Assembly: GCA_036924855.1 (NCBI GenBank)
Contig: JBAGRP010000001.1
Span: 3,534,001 to 3,598,000 of the forward strand
Length of the DNA stretch: 64,000 bases
From: Nitrobacteraceae bacterium AZCC 2146
Lineage (GTDB): Bacteria > Pseudomonadota > Alphaproteobacteria > Rhizobiales > Xanthobacteraceae
Direction of reading: 5' to 3'
Of the stretch, positions 33,243 to 40,707 are shown one piece after another; within the stretch, counting starts at the first letter, position 1, and each line of letters opens with the position of its first letter. The notes beneath the pieces are model-generated. The model was not told where the DNA came from, made no database searches, and was given only the letters and a program-made list of their open reading frames with translations. A program made the position numbers and the translations under genes.

Positions 33243-34321
33243 TTCAGGACGTATTCGTTGTCGATGCATCGGCACATAGCTACAATCTTGGAGAAGATAA
33301 TTATGCTGTAGGTCGGTATTCGAAAGCCGTTGTCGATGCCTTCTATGGCGCTCACTATGGCCTGTCCCCAGTGGGATATAGGCTTCCACGTGAAAAATTC
33401 ACGCGCGACTGGACGCTCGCGGAAACCGCAACGATGCTGTTCGTCGAAAGCGACTATGACTTCGCATGTCATCATGTCACTCCGATAAACGCTTTCAAGG
33501 ACGGTGGGTGCAGCATAGAGAAAGCCCGGGAGGCCCGCGAAAGATGGCCCAAGCGGTTTCAGGTTTATGCTGGAGTGGACCCTGTATTTCCGGAGCGGGC
33601 GCTCGACTCGCTTGAGCAACAGGTCGAGGAGTTGAAGCCGGTCGGCCTCAAGCTTTATCCGAACAGCTACTCTGCGGACGGTGTCATCGGATGGCATATG
33701 GATGATCCGGAAATCGCATTTCCGGTGTTTCAGCGGGCCCTCGATCTAGGGCTCAAGGTCGTCGCTATCCATAAGGCCATCCCCCTTGGACCTGTGCCAA
33801 TGGATCACTACCGGATGGACGACATCGATGCGGCCGCTGCAGCATTTCCCGATTTGCAGTTTGAGGTCGTGCATGGTGGTTTTGCGTTCATCGAGGAGAC
33901 GGCGTTTCAACTCGCGCGATTTCCGAACGTCTGGGTGAACCTCGAAACCACCTCGAACCTTGCGGCGGCCAAGCCGGCCGCCTTTGAGCGGGTCATGGCT
34001 GGCCTGATCGCCCACGCCGGCGAAGCCGCGCTGGACCGGATCGTGTGGGCCTCAGGTTGCAGTGTTCTACACGCTGAGCCGCCGCTCCGTTGGTTCTGGG
34101 AGCGTTTTCAGTTCTCGGAAGAGATACGTGAACAGGAAGGCCTCCCGGAAATCACTGAAGAGATCAAGCGGAAAATCCTCGGACTCAATTATCTTCGAAT
34201 GCATGGGCTTAACGCGAAAGTCCTCGCGAAGAACATCGAAGGTGACGAATTCGCCGTTGAACGGGCGAAAGGGAAGCCGGAGCCGTACGCAACCACTCTC
34301 TCAAAGGGGTTTACAGAATGA
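33239..34321 (+). CDS. Amidohydrolase-family protein
   Basis: This 360-residue TIM-barrel protein of the amidohydrolase-2 (ACMSD-like) group has DASAHSYN at the start, GLKLYPNSYSADG, AIHKAIPLGPVP, EVVHGGFAFIEET and WASGCSVLHAEPP. The N-terminal D-x-H-x-H metal site is reduced to D and one H, and the late Asp motif (GSD/GTD) reads SGC, so metal chemistry is uncertain. I recall proteins of this type beside soluble diiron monooxygenase genes together with a DUF59 protein, as here; no monooxygenase is in this window. Starts and stops overlap with both neighbours (ATGA twice). Confidence 0.85.
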   Translation: MIQDVFVVDASAHSYNLGEDNYAVGRYSKAVVDAFYGAHYGLSPVGYRLPREKFTRDWTLAETATMLFVESDYDFACHHVTPINAFKDGGCSIEKAREARERWPKRFQVYAGVDPVFPERALDSLEQQVEELKPVGLKLYPNSYSADGVIGWHMDDPEIAFPVFQRALDLGLKVVAIHKAIPLGPVPMDHYRMDDIDAAAAAFPDLQFEVVHGGFAFIEETAFQLARFPNVWVNLETTSNLAAAKPAAFERVMAGLIAHAGEAALDRIVWASGCSVLHAEPPLRWFWERFQFSEEIREQEGLPEITEEIKRKILGLNYLRMHGLNAKVLAKNIEGDEFAVERAKGKPEPYATTLSKGFTE

Positions 34322-34671
34322 CGGCAGCTTTTACGCAAGAAGATGTGATTTCACGTCTGCATGAAGTCATTGACCCATGCAGCGCTGCCACCAACGTCCC
34401 CCTGTCAATTGTCGAGATGGGAATGGTCGAGAACGTGGAGTTCGCATCGGGGAATGTGGTGGTCGCCCTTCGCATGACATCACCGCTGTGTCACGCACTG
34501 CCGTATTTCGAGATGGAAATCGAGCGTGTGCTCGCCGGCCTCCCTGGTCTCGTTGACGTCAAATGTACGTTTGACCATGGCGGGAACTGGCAACCCGATA
34601 ATATGACTGTCGGCGCTCAGCGGAAGCTTGCCGACCGACGCGAGTTCGTCCGGAGCCGGGCAGGGGTGTGA
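34318..34671 (+). CDS. DUF59/MIP18-family metal-sulfur cluster assembly protein
   Basis: This 117-residue DUF59 domain has VISRLHEVIDPCSAATNVPLSIVEMGMV and MTSPLCHALPYFEMEIERVL with the conserved Cys of TSPxC. Related proteins (SufT, PaaD, MIP18) help insert or mature iron-sulfur or diiron sites in partner enzymes. It overlaps the amidohydrolase stop by four bases (ATGA), so the two are made together. A partner metalloenzyme outside the window is likely. The insertion in DPxxG (DPCSAATNVPLS) is slightly longer than usual. Confidence 0.85.
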   Translation: MTAAFTQEDVISRLHEVIDPCSAATNVPLSIVEMGMVENVEFASGNVVVALRMTSPLCHALPYFEMEIERVLAGLPGLVDVKCTFDHGGNWQPDNMTVGAQRKLADRREFVRSRAGV

Positions 34672-34686
34672 TCGAAGGAGAATGAA

Positions 34687-35091
34687 ATGACGCAGGCAAT
34701 CGAAGAAAAGAATAAGGCTTTCGTGTTGGAGGCCTTCGAAACGCTTTTCAACAAGAGGGACTACGCCGCCGCGGAGCGTTTCTGGTCTCCGAATTACATT
34801 CAGCATAGCGCGCACATTCGGCCGGGGCGCGAGGGCCTCTTCGCGTTGGTCAAGGGCACACCCGACAGCCTCCACTACGAGAACGGTCTTACCGTCGCCA
34901 ACGGGGACTACGTGCTGCTCCACGGCCGGTTCACGGGCATGGGCCTGCCGGCAAACTGGATCGTGGTGGATATCGTGCGCCTCGAGAACGGTCAACTTGC
35001 CGAGCACTGGGACGTCATCCAGGACGAAGCGACAAGGGAAGCATCAGTTAGCGGCCTGCCCATGTTCGGGACGACATTTCCCCCGGGATGA
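34687..35091 (+). CDS. SnoaL-like/NTF2-fold protein, last gene of the operon
   Basis: This 134-residue protein is paralogous to the gene at 12712: FVLEAFETLFNKRDYAAAER, then WSPNYIQHSAHI, HGRFTGMGLPANWIVVDIVR and AEHWDVIQDEAT. AAGGAG precedes the ATG. It starts 16 bases after the DUF59 gene and closes the operon. Its fold fits a small-molecule cyclase, isomerase or hydrolase; the reaction is unknown. Confidence 0.88.
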   Translation: MTQAIEEKNKAFVLEAFETLFNKRDYAAAERFWSPNYIQHSAHIRPGREGLFALVKGTPDSLHYENGLTVANGDYVLLHGRFTGMGLPANWIVVDIVRLENGQLAEHWDVIQDEATREASVSGLPMFGTTFPPG

Positions 35092-35480
35092 TCTAGTGCG
35101 GCGTTCGAGCCGTGGTTTGCACCGGCAGAGGCAGTACGCAAGGGCGACGGCAAGCCACCGTTCGGGCAGCAACCTTTCCGGAGTGTGCCGTCAGTTTCGC
35201 TTGGAGAATTCGGGTCACGCCGGACTGGAGACGAGGAGATTAGAAGCTACGAAGCAGTTTCTAGCGGAAGCGAAATCCAACCTCGAAAATTGTGTCGCCG
35301 AGCTTGAGGAATTGCCACGCCGGCGGGCTAACAAAGACGGGCTCGGCTCACTTTTCGTCTCAGAGCGGCCTTCAGTCGCAGGCGCTCTGCGAATGTCTAT
35401 AAGGCTTCATTCCCTCGCGGGTGGCCAAGAAGCCGAAAATCGAACTGCCGATCCGATTTTAGCGGGCAGAATCGATGCCG
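35092..35480. other. Gap without recognised gene
   Basis: The 389 bases after the operon contain a plus-strand frame reading LETRRLEATKQFLAEAKSNL that I do not recognise and that lacks a start. No terminator hairpin with a T run was seen. Confidence 0.4.
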
Positions 35481-35870
35481 TCACACCGCTCGCCGGCGCC
35501 GCCGTTCGGTGACGCCGATGACCTTGACGGCTAGGAAAGCTTGCTCGTGTAGTGGGGCGCTCGCAACAATCTCCAGCCTTGGAGGTGGCGCTGTGGCGGG
35601 CGGCGCGGCGGCCGCCGGTCGTGGTAGCTCCATCGCGTGCAGTGCCTCCCGGCCAGCGGCTGTGAGCTGCCACCCGACGTTGTCGCGCAATACAAAGCGC
35701 CGGCTGAAAATATCCAGATCAGGGACGCTGGCGGCCAGGCGCTTCAAGCGTTCATTCCAGGCAGGGCCTGCGCCGGCAAGGATTGCAAGATCGGCCTTCA
35801 TCGCGGCGACCGTTGCACGGCCGTCCGGATAGCTTTCCAGAACTTTTAAAATCGCAACTTGCAACGACAC
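35481..35870 (-). CDS. Conserved hypothetical protein (rhizobial type)
   Basis: This 129-residue protein starts SLQVAILKVLESYPDGRATVAAMKADLAILAG and then GWQLTAAGREALHAME. The pattern of a winged-helix-like N-terminal domain (VLES-PDGRAT-LTAAGREAL) followed by an Ala/Pro-rich tail reminds me of small hypothetical proteins common in Bradyrhizobium; that is memory, not a search. A DNA-binding role is possible. It stands alone between two gaps. Confidence 0.6.
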   Translation of the reverse strand: MSLQVAILKVLESYPDGRATVAAMKADLAILAGAGPAWNERLKRLAASVPDLDIFSRRFVLRDNVGWQLTAAGREALHAMELPRPAAAAPPATAPPPRLEIVASAPLHEQAFLAVKVIGVTERRRRRAV

Positions 35871-35889
35871 GCGAACGCCTCACGCTGCA

Positions 35890-35945
35890 GGACGATCGAC
35901 CTTGACAGCTTTGTGACGCGTATCTGCGTCACCGATCGATCGTCC
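35890..35945. repeat. Nested perfect palindrome
   Basis: Outer arms GGACGATCGA (35890-35899) and TCGATCGTCC (35936-35945) enclose inner arms GTGACGC (35913-35919) and GCGTCAC (35926-35932). Both pairs are perfect. It lies 20 bases upstream of the hypothetical gene start at 35870. It could be an operator, a cruciform or a small-RNA stem. Confidence 0.6.
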
Positions 35946-36580
35946 ACAGAAAGGCGACCTTATCCACAGTGCACTAATGCTGGCAAGGCCGCGGTATTTG
36001 AGGGCGCCGCCGCGCGCCACTATGAGGAAGGCAGCCGGAGCTTGATCCCAGAAGCCTCGCACCGGTTAGGCCCGGCAGGTTGCCAAGCAATGCGCCGGGC
36101 CGTTTGCATTCCGAGGCCGCTCCCGGAGGTGGCTCCGGCTTTGATCCTTTTCATCTCCGGCCTGTTCACGGTGCCGCCGGCGGCGACGGATCCGGCGCAC
36201 GTCTGAGGGGCGGCCGACACGGCCCACCGGGCGGATGTTGCGGGGCGGGCCGCCTGCCCGATGGCGGGACACAAGGATTCGCCAGCGCCGGCAAAAGCGC
36301 CGCGGGAGGACCACAATGGAGGACATCTTCGAGAAGGCAATGGAGGCCGACCTCGTGGTGCGCAGGCCCGCCGCCCCTTACGGCGGCATGCTGCCGGGGA
36401 TGCGGCCTGACGTCGATGCTGTGAATAAGCACCGAATTGGCTGGAAACTGCGGAACGGTGGCTGGGCCAAAGGGCAGTGCGGTCGGGGTGGCCGCGATCC
36501 TGCCCGCTTCTCCTGCGCGCATACGTGTCGGGCTAGGTCTTGCTCATCGACGGAGCCCGCTCCGTCGCCTGAAGGCCGGC
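35946..36580. other. Gap without recognised gene
   Basis: The 635 bases hold a plus-strand frame starting at 36316 behind a good GGAGG box (MEDIFEKAMEADLVVRRPA), but it runs on antisense through the reductase gene and is not recognised. I do not call a gene. GC content is visibly higher here. Confidence 0.4.
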
Positions 36581-37636
36581 CTAGGTCTCTTCGACCTGCA
36601 GAACCACCTTGCCCAGGTGACCGCCGGATTCGATATACGCGTGAGCGGCGGCCGCGTCCGCGAGCGGAAAGACCCTGTCGAGCCGGACGCCTACGCTCCC
36701 CGAAGCGAACCATGGCCAAACGCGCTCCTCGATTTCGCCGGCAAGACGAGCCTTATCGTCAGCGGAACGCGCACGAAGCAATGAGCCGGTGAAAGTGAGC
36801 CGCTTAAACAATATCTGCTGTAGGTTCAGCGTAACTTCGGATCCTGATAGAAAGGCTATCTGAGACAGCCGACCATCGGGTTTGAGGACATCGAGATTCT
36901 TTCGAACGAACTCTCCACCGACCATGTCCAATATCACGTCAACGCCACCCTCGCCCTGAACGACCTCGACGAAGTCCTGCCGGCTCGAGTCGATCGACAC
37001 GTCGGCTCCGAGCATCTTCGCTTGACGCGCTTTTTCCGCGCTGCGACTGGTGGCAAATACCCGTGCCCCCGCCGCCTTCGCCATTGAGATAGCCGTTGTG
37101 CCGATGCCGCTAGTGCCGCCGTGCACCAACAACGTCTCGCCGGACTTCAACGCTCCACGCTCGAAAACGTTGGCGTAGACAGTGAAGAACGTCTCCGGAA
37201 CTGCCGCAGCCTCTAGAACGTCGACGCCGGCCGGGACCGGCAGGACATGACGAGCATCTACGGCCGCGTATTCCGCATACCCACCGCCAAGCAGCAGCGC
37301 GCACACCTGGTCGCCGACTCGAAAGCGCTGCACGTCTGCCCCGACACTCGCGACGGTCCCCGAAATCTCTAGACCCAGCGTCTCAGGTGTCCCAGGCGGC
37401 AATGGATAGCGCCCCTCCCGCTGTATGATGTCCGGATAGTTCACGCCCGCGGCGGCGACTCGGATCAGAACCTCGCTTGATTTAGGCGTTGGCGTCTCTA
37501 TGGAAGACAATTTCAGCGACCGAGCCGGACCGACGCCGCCCTCAATCGCGATCGCGCGCATGCTCTTCGGTATGGCAGCCTGTTGAGACATCAAGGAAAC
37601 ATCCGTGGATTGTCGAGAAGAATCTTCATCGGTCAT
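36581..37636 (-). CDS. NADPH:quinone oxidoreductase family protein (MDR)
   Basis: This 351-residue zinc-less medium-chain reductase has ETLGLEISGTVASVGADVQRFRVGD, the catalytic-domain segment GVNYPDIIQREGRYP and the NADPH motif VHGGTSGIGTTAISMAKAAGA. That layout resembles PIG3/TP53I3-type quinone reductases (AGVNxxDxxQRxGxYPxPP). The start is uncertain: the ATG at 37636 or at 37591 (just before SQQAAIPKSMRAIAIEGG). It lies 199 bases downstream of the hydrolase at 37836 on the same strand and may share its transcript. Confidence 0.9.
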   Translation of the reverse strand: MTDEDSSRQSTDVSLMSQQAAIPKSMRAIAIEGGVGPARSLKLSSIETPTPKSSEVLIRVAAAGVNYPDIIQREGRYPLPPGTPETLGLEISGTVASVGADVQRFRVGDQVCALLLGGGYAEYAAVDARHVLPVPAGVDVLEAAAVPETFFTVYANVFERGALKSGETLLVHGGTSGIGTTAISMAKAAGARVFATSRSAEKARQAKMLGADVSIDSSRQDFVEVVQGEGGVDVILDMVGGEFVRKNLDVLKPDGRLSQIAFLSGSEVTLNLQQILFKRLTFTGSLLRARSADDKARLAGEIEERVWPWFASGSVGVRLDRVFPLADAAAAHAYIESGGHLGKVVLQVEET

Positions 37637-37835
37637 GACTCTTTACGTCGAGGTAGTCGCGGAAAACTGCAGTTACGCCCGCTATCTTCGCAGACGCTTA
37701 AGGCCGGAAAAGCAGAAACGCCTTCGTTCTCGGTCAGCGCCATTCGCTGAGCCTGCAACTCTTCGCGTTCGATCATCATACCTATTCAAGCACGTGCGAT
37801 CACCTCCCGCTGAGGAGAGCCAAATGCCGACAGTT

Positions 37836-38708
37836 CTAGAGACCAGTGACCGCAACGGGTCCATCCAGGAAGATCCGCCCATGCGCCACAAAAAGCTCCG
37901 GAAACTGAAACAACGAACCATGCCCGGAATCCGGATAAACGATCAGTTGAGCGTTGGGAATTCTCTGGGAAAGTGTGAACGAATTGATGGTCGGAACCAT
38001 GATGTCATCATTCCCGTTCACGACGAGCGTCGGTTGGGTGATGGCTTTGAGTTCCGCGAACCGCTCGCCATGAGTATGACGCCATTCGGTGATTGCCGCC
38101 CGTTGCGCTGCCATCGTTTGTGCCGATGTGGACAAGTCGACGTCTTCCTTCCGCGCGTGCCGTCGCGCCCAGAATACCTTTCCGGCCGATTGACTCTTTT
38201 CCGACGGGCGAAAGAACAGATAAAGAAATGTCTCGAGTGGGCTTTGGCCGGTCTTTGGATCGGTCAAAGCGCCGAACTCCGCGTATCGTGGATCCTGCGG
38301 TGGTTCACCCGCTCGTGGTCCGGTGCCGACCAGAATGAGACGGCGGATCAGTTCGGGATGGCTTACCGCGAGCGTCTGCGCGACATATCCCCCGATCGAG
38401 AAGCCGAGCAGATCGATCTGCGAAAGTCCGAGCGCTCCGACGAAATCGGCGGCGTGCTCCGCCATCGCATCGATCGTATCTGGCGTCTCGCCGCTCGACG
38501 AAGCGACTCCTGCATTGTTGAATAGAATGACCGGCCGGCTTTCCGCAAAAGCGTCGGTGACCGCGGGATCCCAATGATCCATTCCGCCCCGAAAATGCTG
38601 CATGAAAAGAAGCGGCGTACCGCCTTCCTGTCCGAACCGGCGGTAAGCGAAGCGAATCCCATTGGCTTCAACGAACTGCGTGGGGGCCGTGACGTGTCGG
38701 TATGTCAT
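37836..38708 (-). CDS. Alpha/beta hydrolase
   Basis: This 290-residue alpha/beta hydrolase has nucleophile elbow GFSIGG, Asp in NGNDDIM and His in DSGHGS, a complete triad. It is a paralogue of the hydrolase at 31700 and begins TYRHVTAPTQFVEANGIRF. The ATG at 38708 gives the same N-terminal boundary as the paralogue; the upstream 55 codons of the open frame look unrelated. No close operon partner is certain, but the reductase at 36581 follows in the same direction. Confidence 0.9.
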   Translation of the reverse strand: MTYRHVTAPTQFVEANGIRFAYRRFGQEGGTPLLFMQHFRGGMDHWDPAVTDAFAESRPVILFNNAGVASSSGETPDTIDAMAEHAADFVGALGLSQIDLLGFSIGGYVAQTLAVSHPELIRRLILVGTGPRAGEPPQDPRYAEFGALTDPKTGQSPLETFLYLFFRPSEKSQSAGKVFWARRHARKEDVDLSTSAQTMAAQRAAITEWRHTHGERFAELKAITQPTLVVNGNDDIMVPTINSFTLSQRIPNAQLIVYPDSGHGSLFQFPELFVAHGRIFLDGPVAVTGL

Positions 38709-39067
38709 GTTTCGTTCGTCCCGTTCTGCGCTCGCGCGCGCCAAACCAATGCCCCGCCGGGAGCGGTACTCGGAAAACGCTGCGCCCTTCCCACGGTTTG
38801 GTGGTTTTAGCGATAGCTGCTTCGTGTTGTGAGGACGAAAACCCATCAAAAACGGACGCGCCAAATTTGGCATCGAGCATTAGGATTCGATCCTGTCTAC
38901 GTGAGGGTGCCGACAAGCGATGCACGTTGCAACAACTCGATCCAGTTCCCGCCGGATCAAGTGCCATCGAGGCCGCACTCCGCTGACTGCCTTCAACCAA
39001 GACGAGTAACCTTCGAGAGTCTCTCGAAACGCGCCGCCACGGCGTAATGCCAATAGGTGCGCGCAAT

Positions 39068-39113
39068 AATTCTTTTCCGGAATAGGTATTAGTCCGGGTC
39101 GCCGTCTAATGCG
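39068..39113 (+). promoter_or_regulatory. 46-bp conserved element, copy C
   Basis: On the minus strand this reads CGCATTAGACGG, six bases, GGACTAATA, two bases, TATTCC, four bases, AAGAAT, identical in layout to the copies at 9399 and 61231. Relative to a target gene it is oriented toward the plus-strand cyclopropane synthase gene, 180 bases downstream. Upstream 38709-39067 shows no gene. Confidence 0.65.
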
Positions 39114-39203
39114 CCGATAAGGCAACGGCTACGACTGCTTCAGCTCTGTTGCTTCTGGCAACATACTCAGTTCGTTCGGGTCAACGATGCGGGGGTCTTC
39201 TGC

Positions 39204-39233
39204 GAGCGGCTCTGCCCCGAGCGGCTCTGCCCC
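39204..39233 (+). repeat. 15-base tandem repeat
   Basis: GAGCGGCTCTGCCCC occurs twice in tandem, followed by a partial GAGC. It lies 60 bases before the cyclopropane synthase start. No function is evident. Confidence 0.7.
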
Positions 39234-39293
39234 GAGCTAGAGCCGCCTCAGTCAGGATATGGACAAGATTCTCAAAATGGACTTTTAACTTCG

Positions 39294-40538
39294 ATGTTAT
39301 TGCGTTTCTTTCTGGGTCAGTACATCCGGCGCGGTACGATAACTTTCACGACCGCCAAAGGCACTCGTTTCACCTGCGGCGACGGCACCGGCGAGCCGGT
39401 CGCGATCCGGTTTTTGACCGCCGCCGCCGAGCGCCGGCTTCTCCTCGACCCCGAGCTGGCGCTGGGCGAGGTCTTCATGGATGGCGCGCTGGTGATGGAG
39501 CGCGGCACGATCGCCGACCTCCTCGCCGTCGCGCTGGATCAGCCCGACATGGCGCCGCGCTGGGCCAAGCTGCAATGGTGGCTTCGCTACCTTGTCCGCC
39601 ACGTCCAGCAGTTCAACCCGCGCGGACGGTCCAGGAATAACGTCGCCCACCACTATGACCTGGATGGCCGGCTGTACTCGTTGTTTCTCGATGCCGACAA
39701 ACAGTACAGCTGCGCCTACTTCGAAACGCCGGAATCCACCCTGGACGATGCGCAACTCGCCAAGAAGCGCCACCTCGCGGCAAAATTGCTGATCAAGCAG
39801 GGCCAGCGCGTCCTCGACATCGGCTCCGGTTGGGGCGGTCTGGGGCTCTATCTGGCCGAAATGACCGGCGCCGACGTCACCGGGGTGACGTTGTCCACCG
39901 AGCAGCTTCAGGTCGCCAATACCCGCGCCGGCGAGAAGCAATTATCGGATTCCGCGAGATTTCTGCTGCAGGATTATCGCGACATTCCCGGCCCGTTCGA
40001 CCGCATCGTCTCGGTCGGGATGTTCGAACATGTCGGGGTCGACCACTACGACACCTTCTTCAAGCGCTGCGCCGAATTGCTGACTGATGACGGCGTCATG
40101 ATGCTGCATTCGATCGGACGCCCGGAGGGGCCGGGGATCACCAATCCGTGGATTGCAAAGTACATCTTCCCGGGCGGCTACATCCCTGCCCTTTCGGAAG
40201 TACTGCCGGCGATCGAGCGCGCGGGCCTGCTCGTCTCCGACATCGAAATTTTGCGGCTGCATTATGCAGAAACGCTGAAGGCGTGGCGCGAACGCTTCAT
40301 GGCGCGGCGCGAGGAAGCGGTACGGCTTTACGACGAGCGCTTTGCGCGGATGTGGGAATTCTATCTGGCGTCTTCGGAGATGTCGTTCCGCAAGCAGAAC
40401 GTGATGAACTTTCAGATCCAGATCACCAAGCGACAAGACGTCGTGCCGTTCACAAGGGACTATATCGAACCCGAAGAGGACCGGCTGCGCCAGGAAGAAA
40501 GCGGCACGCGGGCGACGATACAATTGGCCGGCGAATAA
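39294..40538 (+). CDS. Cyclopropane-fatty-acyl-phospholipid synthase family methyltransferase
   Basis: This 414-residue enzyme has the SAM-binding motif RVLDIGSGWGGLGLYLAE (about residues 178-195), HHYDLDGRLYSLFLD and QYSCAYFETP before it, and the MFEHVG and EMSFRKQNVMNFQIQ segments of cyclopropane synthases. It would transfer a methylene from S-adenosylmethionine to a double bond of a membrane phospholipid acyl chain. An N-terminal lipid-associated domain of about 150 residues is present, as in Cfa. It is not obviously part of the surrounding catabolic operons. The element copy C lies upstream. Confidence 0.92.
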   Translation: MLLRFFLGQYIRRGTITFTTAKGTRFTCGDGTGEPVAIRFLTAAAERRLLLDPELALGEVFMDGALVMERGTIADLLAVALDQPDMAPRWAKLQWWLRYLVRHVQQFNPRGRSRNNVAHHYDLDGRLYSLFLDADKQYSCAYFETPESTLDDAQLAKKRHLAAKLLIKQGQRVLDIGSGWGGLGLYLAEMTGADVTGVTLSTEQLQVANTRAGEKQLSDSARFLLQDYRDIPGPFDRIVSVGMFEHVGVDHYDTFFKRCAELLTDDGVMMLHSIGRPEGPGITNPWIAKYIFPGGYIPALSEVLPAIERAGLLVSDIEILRLHYAETLKAWRERFMARREEAVRLYDERFARMWEFYLASSEMSFRKQNVMNFQIQITKRQDVVPFTRDYIEPEEDRLRQEESGTRATIQLAGE

Positions 40539-40707
40539 CAATGGAAGAAAACATTATCGCGCTCGAAGCACAGCGGTCTTTCACACATGGTATCCTCCAA
40601 AGAGGGACTGCCCCTCATATAGCTGCGGTCTTGCAAAGAGTGTGGTAATGACTTGAGCGCTTGCGGCGCTCTGGCACGTCCGGTCCGGGCGCAAATCACG
40701 GGTCAAT

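Noticed and set aside
32499..33389. Long minus-strand frames (32499-33389 and 32984-33697) across the DUF427 and amidohydrolase genes
   Set aside because: They are antisense to well-supported genes and show no family motifs; such frames are common in GC-rich coding DNA.
36235..36792. Plus-strand frame with a good ribosome site at 36316 (MEDIFEKAMEADL)
   Set aside because: It runs antisense through the reductase gene with Arg/Pro-rich composition and no recognisable domain; I left it as a possible decayed gene only.
39204..39233. 15-base tandem repeat as a regulatory array
   Set aside because: Only two units and no recurrence near other genes; recorded as a simple repeat.
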